Made by a program: the position numbers and the translations under genes. Source: Tardiphaga sp. (GTDB taxonomy: Bacteria; Pseudomonadota; Alphaproteobacteria; Rhizobiales; Xanthobacteraceae). From it: a stretch of DNA of 47,502 nucleotides. This document shows, piece by piece, positions 17,387 to 25,549 of the stretch. How positions within the stretch are numbered: the stretch's first letter is position 1; each line of letters opens with the position of its first letter. A model generated the notes under the pieces. The model had not been told where the DNA came from, made no database searches, and worked only from the letters and a program-made list of their open reading frames with translations. Location of the stretch: positions 1 through 47,502 of the forward strand of contig NZ_JAQGJT010000134.1 of NCBI RefSeq assembly GCF_028290495.1, in the 5' to 3' direction.

Positions 17387-18756
17387 GATGCGACCGGCGT
17401 CATCAGGAAGAGAGTTCGGTGGCTGCCGGAAATCGTCTGCTCGCGGACGATCCGGAAATGCCGGCCAAAGCCGTCGCGGAATGCCGTTTCGCTGTAACGC
17501 GCGACCGCGGCTGTATTCTGGGACAACATCTGGCGCACCTGCGAATCCTCGACCGACGGGAATTCCACAATCAAGGAAGTGCTGCTCCCGGCCAAGGTCG
17601 CGGCAATCTTTTCGAACGGCACGCCGCGCGTGATCACCAGATGATGCACCAGCGCCAGCGCCAGAATGGTGTCTGCCGGTCCGCGTTGCAGGAACGAACG
17701 GCGCTCGGTGTTGGCCCAACCGAAGGCCGGGGTTGGATTGGAGATATCGATGACCACCGGCAGGATGTTCGTTTCGTTGCGAAGCTGGCATTGCCGATAG
17801 TTGCTGTCGACGGCAGCCGGATCGCTGTCGGCGGAAATGACGTAACATCCGCTTTCGGCGGCGATGCGGCTGAACCTGCCGCGATTGCTGCCGATATCCC
17901 AGACGATTTTAGGCTTCAGTTCCTCGACCCAGGCTCGGACGATCGAGGCTTTCTCTTCCATGGCGGCGGCGGGATAGTTGGTGCGGTCGTAGTAATCGTC
18001 CCATTCGCTGTCGGCAGCTGCGAACTTCAGCCGGGAAACGGCGCCGTGAAGGCTATCGATTAATCCGCGCAGGCCAGTCAGTGTCACGTGGCCGGTCTTG
18101 CGGCTCGCGGACGGATTCTGATGCTTTCTCAGCTCCAGCGTGTGGAAATGAAGATGCAGCAACAATGAGGGACGAAGTCGGCTCCGTATCGGCAGCAGCC
18201 GACTGGCGAGCGTCAGCGGAATCCCGTCGATCGAATTTCCGAGTAGCGCGGCGGCGCTCGAATTTGCCAGGCTCATCAGCGCTAGCGGCGCCAGGAAATG
18301 CTCGCAGAATTGCCGGTAGGCAACCCAGGGCGTCCCTTCGACGTAACGTTCCAGCGAAAGCGTATCGATCAGGACAGCGCGGCTGCCGATAAACTGGATG
18401 TTGAAACTGCTGGCGTCTTTCAGTGACATGCCGAATGACAGTGCCCGGCGCTGCACTTCGAGCGTGGTCAGCGCGGCCTGTTTCAACTGGCCGCTACTCC
18501 ATTCCGACGGATACGAAATAAACGGTATCTTGTCGGGTTCAATGACCTTGTAGGTCTGCGCCGGGGCGGACGGCGCGGTGCCATACTCCCGATGGGGAAT
18601 CAGCAAACCGGCGCCGACGAGATCGGCGTACAAGCCTGACTGCATCAGCAGATCGTAGTGCTCGCTGTAGATCAGGTTGACCTGACGCAACACGACGCCG
18701 TCCTGCGTGAATACAAACCCGGCGGGATCGCGGAACGATGCGTTATCGGGAGTCAC
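17383..18756 (-). CDS. Two-part protein: kinase-like N-terminal half and SAM-methyltransferase C-terminal half
   Basis: The 457-residue protein has a methyltransferase motif I, IVWDIGSNRGRFSRIA, at residues 284-299, with a following acidic strand end (VISADSDPAA) and ILALALVHHL, so the C-terminal half is a class I methyltransferase. The N-terminal half contains SLKDASSFNIQF and VLIDTLSLERY: Asp114, Asn119 and Asp131 have the spacing of the kinase catalytic loop and metal-binding Asp of APH-like kinases. That resemblance is my reading and may be structural only. Relatives are, as I recall, annotated as methyltransferases near nodulation or polysaccharide genes (NoeA-like). The GTG start overlaps the upstream small gene by 4 nt, and the stop overlaps the sulfatase-fold gene by 4 nt. 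Confidence 0.8.
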   Translation of the reverse strand: MTPDNASFRDPAGFVFTQDGVVLRQVNLIYSEHYDLLMQSGLYADLVGAGLLIPHREYGTAPSAPAQTYKVIEPDKIPFISYPSEWSSGQLKQAALTTLEVQRRALSFGMSLKDASSFNIQFIGSRAVLIDTLSLERYVEGTPWVAYRQFCEHFLAPLALMSLANSSAAALLGNSIDGIPLTLASRLLPIRSRLRPSLLLHLHFHTLELRKHQNPSASRKTGHVTLTGLRGLIDSLHGAVSRLKFAAADSEWDDYYDRTNYPAAAMEEKASIVRAWVEELKPKIVWDIGSNRGRFSRIAAESGCYVISADSDPAAVDSNYRQCQLRNETNILPVVIDISNPTPAFGWANTERRSFLQRGPADTILALALVHHLVITRGVPFEKIAATLAGSSTSLIVEFPSVEDSQVRQMLSQNTAAVARYSETAFRDGFGRHFRIVREQTISGSHRTLFLMTPVAS

Positions 18757-18941
18757 GGCTTTCGTCGGTGGTACATAGCTGCGACAAAGCCCCTGAGGCG
18801 ACGCCAGAGCATTTTGCCTTGAAATAGGACCCCAAGCATTGCCGCAATAATCACCTGCGCAACGATGCTGCCGGTGCCAGGATCGAGATAGGCGTAGGCG
18901 GGCGTGGTGAAGAGCACGAACAGAAAAACGGCGGGCATCAT
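18753..18941 (-). CDS. Small membrane protein with YLDPGTGS motif
   Basis: The 62-residue product begins MMPAVFLFVLFTTPAYA, a signal-like hydrophobic segment, followed directly by YLDPGTGSIVAQ, a second hydrophobic helix (VIIAAMLGVLF) and a basic tail (LWRRLRGF...YHRRKP). GGAGG lies 8 bases before the ATG-ATG pair at 18941, which fixes the start. I recall small proteins with YLDPGTGS beside methyltransferase and sulfatase/phosphatase-fold genes in other bacteria, but know no function. Its stop overlaps the next GTG start, so it leads a three-gene translationally coupled operon and is probably a partner of the two large proteins. Confidence 0.8.
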   Translation of the reverse strand: MMPAVFLFVLFTTPAYAYLDPGTGSIVAQVIIAAMLGVLFQGKMLWRRLRGFVAAMYHRRKP

Positions 18942-19584
18942 TGAAGGGGCCTCCACGTTACGGCATCGATCGGTGCCCCCTAGATCGATAGCCGTGCTTG
19001 CGGTTGTTTTGATCCGTCCTGTCTACAGTTTGCCGGCGATGTGTAAAGTGTATTAATGCGGTGGTCTGCTATCAAGAATCGCCGGGTACCGCAGCAGTTG
19101 GCAGCGAAGTGCCGTTTTATTTCCGGTAATGGCAATCTGTGATTCGATCGTGCAAGGACGCAAGGTGTTGGAGGCAATGCGCGCGGCATGCGGTACGGAA
19201 TTTGGGGCTTGCGAATAAGTCTGCAATATCAGTTATTTATTGGCGCTGGCAATGCACGGAAATTTCTACCCGTCGCGCCATTGCGGCTCGCTTGAATCAC
19301 GGCTAGCCACTGAGTTGCGCAACGCGTCCTGACGGGACCGGATTTTCTTCCCCGCTTTGACCGTGTCCGAAACTGTATTGCTCAGGCGGCCCGAATGAAT
19401 GTTGAGGATAACTGCATCCTTGTGAAGTGCTCGAGATCTCGGGCACGTGACCAGTTCAACGGCTTTTGATATAAATGCGGAATGTTTCGGGCCTCATGTC
19501 CGCTGGCGATTTCGCCGCGCGGCAGGCCAGCGCGATAGTGATCCGGCGTGCGTTTGCGAATCGTAGCTTGATGGGTCGCGCCGC
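18942..19584. other. Intergenic region, divergent promoters expected
   Basis: This 643-bp gap separates the leftward trio from the rightward polytopic protein gene. It is less GC-rich than the genes. Short frames (for example a 69-codon minus-strand frame at 18980-19189 and a 29-codon plus-strand frame near 19130) have no convincing ribosome-binding site or recognisable product. A TATAAAT stretch near 19469 could be part of a promoter, but I see no matching -35 hexamer. The length is unusual for this tightly packed locus. Confidence 0.5.
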
Positions 19585-21219
19585 ATGTTGATTTCGCGCC
19601 AGCGTCAATGTTGGGCGGCGTGCGTCATCGTGTGTGGTGCGGCGCTGTTTTATCTTTCCCAGTGGCTGAAAATGCCGCTTTATCCCGACGAAATCGCGTT
19701 TCGTTTGTTGCGGGCGCGCTATCTCGCTGACGGCGCTATGGCCTATGGCCTGTTGCCTTGCCTGAGCAATGCGCGAGAAATCCCGGTGATTTTTCGTCCT
19801 GTCGCCTACGCTCTGTCGGTCATCGATTCCGGGGCGGGATGGTCGATGGTGCGGTATCCCCAGGTCGTGGGAGTGATGTTGGCCCTCTTGACCACGCTGC
19901 TGGTGACGATTCGCCGCGATGCCATAGCAGCCGCTCTCATGACGGCAGCAGCACTGATCGGTGTCGTTGGCTCCGGCGTGATCCTGTCTCGTGGTGAAGC
20001 GCCGTTGTTCTTTCTCGGCGTGGCTTGCGTGGCCGGATATGGGGTGGTGATCCGGCGCCATCCCAGCCCCCTGATTTCCGGTACTTATCTGGTTGTCACG
20101 ACGTGCCTCGCGTTGATGGCTGTCTTCGTTCATCAGCAAGCCCTGATCCTTTTGCCGATCCTGCTCTTGCTGGTTCTCGCTATTGCGTTACGCACGCCGT
20201 CGCTGGCGATGCGCGGGCTGGCGGGGCTGTGTGCCGTGGCGATGTTGGTTGGCGCTACGGCGTCGTTGGCAACAGCGAAAGTCAATTGCCCTGAATTCCC
20301 CTCCATTGCGCCTGTCTTCGCCAAGATGGAATTGACCGGCCTGGCGCGGCAGGAAGGCTGGCCGGGCGTCGAAACCTATCTTCTGAACAAGCTGCCGCGT
20401 TATGCGGGCATTTTCGGGTTCAATACAAAATACGACATCAACTATCTGCCGGGATTTGATCCGGCGGGATCAGGAGGCGCGCTCGCTGTTCTGAATGCGG
20501 GTATCGTATCTGCCGTTTTGCTCAATCTCCTGCTGGCTTTTGTCGTGATGATTGTGCTTGGCGTCGGTAGCCTCAGGCTGGCGCTGGGGAGCGTCGGTTC
20601 ACGTCACGAACGTCTGGCTGGATTGCTGCGCGAGCCATCGCTCTATCTGTGCCTCGGTATCGCCGGCCATCTCGCGCTGCTGATTTACGATGTCCCGACG
20701 GCGTTCTACCGGTGCTTTTACGTCCACTTCATGCTGGTGATGCTGAACACCATGGCGTTGTCGGGTATTCGAGGGAAGGGCAGGTTGTTTCTCTGGCCGC
20801 TCGGTGTCGCCAGCCTGGTCCTCTGTGTGGCATCGGGCTTTCTCTCGCAGGAGATCGATCGGAAGTTCGCAGGAGGTTGGGCCGGGCCATCGATCCGGTT
20901 GCAGACCGACTGGAAGGCGGCCCGCATGCGCATTGGTGAAGCGGCCGGAAGGTGCAACATCGGTATCAAGGATACGGGCATCGTCATTGACGATCGGACT
21001 TTCGATGGGATGAAACAATATCCGCACCTCATTCCGTTCACCTACCTTGGTTTCGCCGTGCCGCCAAACGAAGCCGACGCTGCGTCGTTGAACCGAGTGC
21101 TCCGCCGGGTGTCGGCGTCAGCCATTGTTACGAGCTGCCAGCTGATGAAGGGGTGGGGCTTCGTACCCGAGTTCGAGAAAGATGGGATTTGTTGCCTCAA
21201 GCTTCCTGCCGCGGGGTGA
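19585..21219 (+). CDS. Polytopic membrane protein, GT-C glycosyltransferase-like
   Basis: The 544-residue protein has about ten hydrophobic helices. Right after the first one comes the loop LKMPLYPDEIAFRLLRARYL, in which Asp-Glu is at the place of the GT-C first-loop acidic motif. A periplasmic-looking C-terminal region follows after about residue 425 and includes two pairs of Cys (CNIG, TSCQ, GICCL). The role is probably transfer of a sugar from a polyprenyl-phosphate donor, which fits the GtrA/GtrB genes nearby; an O-antigen polymerase is the alternative. The ATG at 19585 lacks a strong ribosome-binding site, so the start is uncertain. Confidence 0.7.
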   Translation: MLISRQRQCWAACVIVCGAALFYLSQWLKMPLYPDEIAFRLLRARYLADGAMAYGLLPCLSNAREIPVIFRPVAYALSVIDSGAGWSMVRYPQVVGVMLALLTTLLVTIRRDAIAAALMTAAALIGVVGSGVILSRGEAPLFFLGVACVAGYGVVIRRHPSPLISGTYLVVTTCLALMAVFVHQQALILLPILLLLVLAIALRTPSLAMRGLAGLCAVAMLVGATASLATAKVNCPEFPSIAPVFAKMELTGLARQEGWPGVETYLLNKLPRYAGIFGFNTKYDINYLPGFDPAGSGGALAVLNAGIVSAVLLNLLLAFVVMIVLGVGSLRLALGSVGSRHERLAGLLREPSLYLCLGIAGHLALLIYDVPTAFYRCFYVHFMLVMLNTMALSGIRGKGRLFLWPLGVASLVLCVASGFLSQEIDRKFAGGWAGPSIRLQTDWKAARMRIGEAAGRCNIGIKDTGIVIDDRTFDGMKQYPHLIPFTYLGFAVPPNEADAASLNRVLRRVSASAIVTSCQLMKGWGFVPEFEKDGICCLKLPAAG

Positions 21220-21307
21220 CGCCTGAAAGGAAAATCCGGGCTGTGGCAGGAAATCAACGGCTGTTCATCGCGGCCATTAACGAATATATCGGTCCTATTC
21301 TCGGCCT

Positions 21308-22681
21308 ATGTTCGAATCGCTGCAATCGTTGAAACGGAAGAATAGATTGTTGGAACCGGACAGCCAAAATTCGCGAAGGTTGACGTTTCTACGGTTGTTC
21401 TGCGCCGTCCAAATTGTTTCGGCGCTGTATATGTGGTTTCAGTTCAAGCAAACCGGCTACCTTCCTGCGCCGTTCGTCTACGATAAAAACGACACGTACA
21501 TGGATTTGTTTCATCCCATGTTCTGGTCGGACAACATGGGCGTCTACACCACTTGGGGGTCGGTATATCCTCCTATCAACTTCTTGTTTCTTCAGCCGAT
21601 CAAGTATTTGATTACGAGCAGTCGAGAGGCTGCGAACGCCTTCGAATTACGTGCGGATGCAGGCAAGTATCCTGTCTGGCTGTTTGTCGGCTACGCGGCA
21701 ATTCCCTTTTTGATGCTCCGCAGCCGGTTGTGGCGCGTATTCTCCGCGCGGGAAATAATACCTATTTTCTTGGCGATCGTGTTTGCTTCGCCGATGCTTT
21801 TCACGCTTGAGCGTGGGAATCTGATTTTGCTGGCGTTGCCGGTATTGGCCCTTGCTGTTGCGGCCACAGGCACGCTGTGTTGTATCGCTGTCGCAATCCT
21901 GATTAATATCAAGCCATACTTCGCCATTATCATTTTCGCCTTTTTTCTGGTGCGACGTTTTGAATATGCATTGATTACTACCCTTGCGGCCGGCGCTATT
22001 TTCCTCCTGTCAGGAATTCTGCTCGACGAAAACTTTATGTTTTTCGTGCCCAACGTTCTGAACTTCTCGCAGGAGGATGCGCTGTTTTCCGTGCGGGAAA
22101 TGCTCAGCCTTCCATCGACCCTTTCGCACTATGCCCAAGTGCTGCGCGCTGTCATTGCGCAGGGTGGGGGAATTGGTCTTCGGGGGGTTGAAGCGGGAGT
22201 GCTGGCAACGACGCTGGAGGCCTTGAAATGGATGGTTCTGGCGATCTCCCTGGGGGGGCTGTGGTTCGCCAGGGCGCTTCCGCTACAGATCGTTGTGGTC
22301 GTGTCGATAGCGATTATTTCGAATTTAGGGACCTGGGTCGGCGGCTACTCGTTCATTTTTTATCTTCCTCTCGTACCGATCTTGATGAAGATGCGGTATA
22401 GGAAGCTCTATCTGGGGATCGTGTTAACGATGTTCGCCCCCCTGGATATTGTGAGCCTGTTAAAACAGGACATCGGGTTGCAGGACGTTTATCTTTCCGG
22501 CCAGTCCGTGGTCGTCGAGTGGAGCCTTGCACTTGGCGTATTCGTGCGCCCGCCGCTCAACCTGGCGCTGCTCGTAATTTTGACGTTTGAAATCATTGAA
22601 CGGTTTGTGCCGGTCGAACGTCGTCGTGAGTCCAAACGAGATGTTCCCGAAGCTCTCGGTGTTGACCGTCATCCGGCCTAG
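21308..22681 (+). CDS. Polytopic membrane protein, GT87-like (DUF2029-type) glycosyltransferase
   Basis: The 457-residue protein has about ten helices. It shows SVYPPINFLFLQP, then FTLERGNLILLALP and ILINIKPYFAI, the YPP, E-R-G-N and KP landmarks seen in the GT87/DUF2029 group of polyprenyl-phosphate mannose-dependent transferases. Base composition is clearly lower in GC than the flanking genes (one 60-base line near 21901 is about 38% GC), which suggests a separate origin or strong Phe/Ile bias of membrane segments. The C-terminus is a basic polar tail. It follows the previous polytopic gene by 88 bp and precedes the Wzz-like gene by 71 bp. Confidence 0.7.
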   Translation: MFESLQSLKRKNRLLEPDSQNSRRLTFLRLFCAVQIVSALYMWFQFKQTGYLPAPFVYDKNDTYMDLFHPMFWSDNMGVYTTWGSVYPPINFLFLQPIKYLITSSREAANAFELRADAGKYPVWLFVGYAAIPFLMLRSRLWRVFSAREIIPIFLAIVFASPMLFTLERGNLILLALPVLALAVAATGTLCCIAVAILINIKPYFAIIIFAFFLVRRFEYALITTLAAGAIFLLSGILLDENFMFFVPNVLNFSQEDALFSVREMLSLPSTLSHYAQVLRAVIAQGGGIGLRGVEAGVLATTLEALKWMVLAISLGGLWFARALPLQIVVVVSIAIISNLGTWVGGYSFIFYLPLVPILMKMRYRKLYLGIVLTMFAPLDIVSLLKQDIGLQDVYLSGQSVVVEWSLALGVFVRPPLNLALLVILTFEIIERFVPVERRRESKRDVPEALGVDRHPA

Positions 22682-22752
22682 TCATCTGTGCGCTAGAATG
22701 GGCCCCAAAAGTCCTCTATAGGATTACTTTAATTGACGGAAGGCTGGATATC

Positions 22753-23643
22753 TTGACGCATTCGAGTGAGGTGATGATCGACGTCAGAAGGCAGTGGACG
22801 CTCGTCGTGATCGGCGGCGTCTTAGGCGCATTGATCGGCTGTGCCGCTTGGCTCTTGGTGCTTTCGTTCAGTCATGCGACTTTCATCGTCAGCATAGGAC
22901 AGGTCCAGCAGGGCATTTCTTCCGGAACGATCGGGCAACAGGTCAAGCTTGACCCGGCCTTTCTCGAAGATCCTTCGGCGTTCGCCGAGCGGGTGCGCTC
23001 GCCGGCCTTCGCGTCGTCGATCGCGCAGCGGACCGGGCTGGCGGAACTCGTGGAAACTTTGCCGGCGCGTCAATACGGCGGACGCGGCATGCTTTCGGTT
23101 CGCTCGCTTCGCGCGCCCGCGCAGGGCCTGCCAAATCTGATCGAGCTTCGCATATCCTCGCTTTCGTCGGATGTCGCCAGGGCCGCGGCGCGCGCAGCGT
23201 CGGAACAGATCATCGAAGAGCATGCGAAGCTGCTTGAACCCTTTATGCGCGCCATGAAGGGGCGAGGCGAGTTGTTGCAAGAACAACTCGCGGTGCTTCG
23301 GAAGTCAGATGAAGAACTCGACCGCAAGTTCGCGAAGCTCGCGCCTGGACAGCAATCCGATACTTCCGATGCTGTGTTGCTTGCAGCAAAACTGATGTCC
23401 GAGAAGCGCGCGCTGGATGTCGAGTTGACCGCATATGAGGGAAGGCTTGCCATTCTTTCGCAGGACACCCGAAAGACGATGGTTCTGTTCGAACCGGCGG
23501 TCTCGACCCCCCGAAAGGCCTGGGCTTTCCTGGCCCCTATATCCGGCGCGATCGCAGTAATGATATTCGTATTTCTCGCGTTGCGCGTTTGGCAGGAGTT
23601 CGCCACGCGGCGCGCGAGGTTGTTGGCGTCGGAAGTTGATTGA
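22753..23643 (+). CDS. Wzz-like chain-length determinant
   Basis: The 296-residue protein has a membrane helix at about residues 15-38, a large periplasmic region with Ala/Glu/Leu-rich coiled-coil segments (about 140-245), then EPAVSTPRKAW and a second helix (FLAPISGAIAVMIFVFLAL). Two helices with a proline-containing segment just before the second is the Wzz/polysaccharide co-polymerase plan. Such proteins set O-antigen chain length with the Wzy polymerase. No kinase domain follows the second helix. GGAAGG sits about nine bases before a TTG at 22753; the ATG at 22774 is the alternative start. Confidence 0.75.
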   Translation: MTHSSEVMIDVRRQWTLVVIGGVLGALIGCAAWLLVLSFSHATFIVSIGQVQQGISSGTIGQQVKLDPAFLEDPSAFAERVRSPAFASSIAQRTGLAELVETLPARQYGGRGMLSVRSLRAPAQGLPNLIELRISSLSSDVARAAARAASEQIIEEHAKLLEPFMRAMKGRGELLQEQLAVLRKSDEELDRKFAKLAPGQQSDTSDAVLLAAKLMSEKRALDVELTAYEGRLAILSQDTRKTMVLFEPAVSTPRKAWAFLAPISGAIAVMIFVFLALRVWQEFATRRARLLASEVD

Positions 23644-23688
23644 CCCGCTCCTGGGGTTCGTTCGTCGCCGGTTGGTGAGAAGGGCGAT

Positions 23689-24717
23689 GTGGCTTTGACG
23701 CAACCGGTTCTGACGATTGCGATTCCGACCTGGAATCGCTGTGACTATCTGCAGCAGACGCTTGAGCAGCTTCGTCTGGAAATGGCGGTGGTCGAGTCCG
23801 GCCGGGTGGAAATCCTGGTCAGCGACAACGGCAGCACCGATCAGACGGTGGCGGTGGTCGGTGCGGCGCAGGCCGCTGGTCTGGACATTCGCCTGATCCT
23901 CAACGGCGAGAATGTCGGCTCCGACGCGAACATCGCGCAGTGCTACAATCTGGCCCGCGGCGATTATGTGCTGATCCTGGGAGACGATGACCTGCTCGTC
24001 GACGGTTGCCTGGCCTGGTTGCTGAACGTGCTGGAGCCCCGCAGGCATGGTGTGGTCTGCCTTCGCGCCTATGGCTTCGAGGACGACTTCCGCAAGGAGT
24101 TTCCCGGTGAAGGCGGCGATGCGATCGGGTTCAGCGATCCCTCCGCCTTTCTCGCGGCCGTCAACTCGCGAATGACGTTGATATCTTCCAACGTCATGCA
24201 GAAAGCGTTGATGCCGGATATCGACGCGAACATTTATTGCGGCAGCAATCTGGTCCAGGTTCATCTGGTGATCGAAATCGCCTTGCGTGCCACGTCCAAT
24301 CTTTACGTCAACGCTTACAAGATTGCTTGCAAGCGCAACAACTCCGGCGGTTACAGTTTCTCCCGTATTTTTGTCCAGGAGTTTGGAAACATCCTGGATC
24401 AGTATCGCGCAAAGGGCCTGACGAGCGACGCCGTTCGCGAGATCGAGACAAGGATGATCATCGGGTTCCTGCCGTTCTATCTGATGCGACTGCGGATCGC
24501 CTCCACGGCAGACCTGGACCAACAGGCCGCCTATTTGAGGTCGCGTTTCCACGACCGTATTATTTTCTGGATCCTGCTTTATCCTGTCCTGGCGCTGCCG
24601 AGGCGGCTGGCGATCGGATGGGGTGCGGCGGTGACGCTGTTTGGCCGGGGGCTGAATGGCGATTTCCGCAGGGGGTGGCGATATCTATCACATCGGTTGT
24701 CAGGCGCGTGGCGTTAA
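23689..24717 (+). CDS. GT2 glycosyltransferase (abequosyltransferase-like group)
   Basis: The 342-residue protein has LTIAIPTWNRCDYLQQTL, ILVSDNGSTDQT, NVGSDANIAQCY and VLILGDDDLL, the nucleotide-binding and D-x-D-like motifs of GT2. The GDDDLL form occurs in the subgroup that includes RfbV-type abequosyltransferases, but donor specificity cannot be read from sequence. A hydrophobic stretch (IIFWILLYPVLAL) near residue 290 may be a membrane-association helix. The start is a GTG with GAGAAGGG upstream. If a 3,6-dideoxyhexose or its branched derivative is made here, this enzyme is one candidate to transfer it. Confidence 0.8.
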   Translation: MALTQPVLTIAIPTWNRCDYLQQTLEQLRLEMAVVESGRVEILVSDNGSTDQTVAVVGAAQAAGLDIRLILNGENVGSDANIAQCYNLARGDYVLILGDDDLLVDGCLAWLLNVLEPRRHGVVCLRAYGFEDDFRKEFPGEGGDAIGFSDPSAFLAAVNSRMTLISSNVMQKALMPDIDANIYCGSNLVQVHLVIEIALRATSNLYVNAYKIACKRNNSGGYSFSRIFVQEFGNILDQYRAKGLTSDAVREIETRMIIGFLPFYLMRLRIASTADLDQQAAYLRSRFHDRIIFWILLYPVLALPRRLAIGWGAAVTLFGRGLNGDFRRGWRYLSHRLSGAWR

Positions 24718-24740
24718 TAGAGTGGCTGTAGGGGGCGACG

Positions 24741-25481
24741 GTGGGCACTAGAACCGGCAAGACTGTTGCGATCATGCAGTCGAATTATATGCCCTGGAAG
24801 GGCTATTTCGACATCATCGCCGCCTCGGACGAAATCGTCCTGTTTGATGAGGTTCAGTACACCCGTTCAGACTGGCGCAACCGCAACAGGATTGTCGCCA
24901 ACAATGCGACGCAGTGGCTGACGGTGCCGGTGACGGTCGCCGGGAAGTATTTCCAGCCGATCAACCTGACCGAGATCGCTGACCCCAAATGGTCGTTGCG
25001 GCACTGGAATACGTTGCGTCACAGCTATCGCAACAGCGCGCATTTCGCGGAGTGGGCTCCGATCCTCGAAGCCCTTTATTTGCAGGTGGCGCCACTCCGG
25101 CTGCTCACCGAGGTGAATGAGGTCCTGGTGCGCGCCATTGCACAGCGATTGGATCTGCCCACCGTGTTCTCACGCGGCGAAGCCATCCCCAAGCGTACGG
25201 AGACTGCCACCGATCGTCTCGTTGAAATCTGCATCGCTCGCGGGGCCGACACCTATATCTCAGGGCCGGCCGCACGCGCCTATATCGATCCCCAGCGGTT
25301 CACACAGGCGGGCGTCGCATTGCGCTATGCTAACTACACCGGCTATCCCGAATACAGCCAGGCGCAGCCGAGCTTCGATCATCATGTCAGTGTGATGGAT
25401 CTGCTGTTCAATTGCGGCAGCGCTTCGCGTCTGCATTTGAAGTCGTTACGGGATCGCGAGAGCTTTCTCGACACTCCCTGA
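24741..25481 (+). CDS. WbqC-like family protein
   Basis: The 246-residue protein contains VAIMQSNYMPWKGYFDII, IVLFDEVQYTRSDWRNRNRI and WLTVPVTVAGKYFQPI, the conserved N-terminal block of the WbqC family, which recurs in O-antigen clusters and has no firmly established reaction as far as I know. No membrane helix or signal peptide is visible. The GTG start at 24741 has GGGGG just upstream and lies 23 bp after the GT2 stop. The FDHHVSVMDLLFNCG end is also typical of the family. An acyl- or amino-sugar-modifying role is often guessed, but this is unproven. The gene converges on the FkbM gene with 68 bp between. Confidence 0.85.
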   Translation: MGTRTGKTVAIMQSNYMPWKGYFDIIAASDEIVLFDEVQYTRSDWRNRNRIVANNATQWLTVPVTVAGKYFQPINLTEIADPKWSLRHWNTLRHSYRNSAHFAEWAPILEALYLQVAPLRLLTEVNEVLVRAIAQRLDLPTVFSRGEAIPKRTETATDRLVEICIARGADTYISGPAARAYIDPQRFTQAGVALRYANYTGYPEYSQAQPSFDHHVSVMDLLFNCGSASRLHLKSLRDRESFLDTP

Positions 25482-25549
25482 CGATGACGCGATATCCGGC
25501 GTCGTGACGGCCGTCGGCGACGCTGCGCTCCGGAGGCCTACTTGGATGG

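Noticed and set aside
18980..19189. 69-codon minus-strand frame upstream of the small membrane protein gene
   Set aside because: Cys/Arg/Pro-rich product without pattern and no start signal; more likely promoter DNA.
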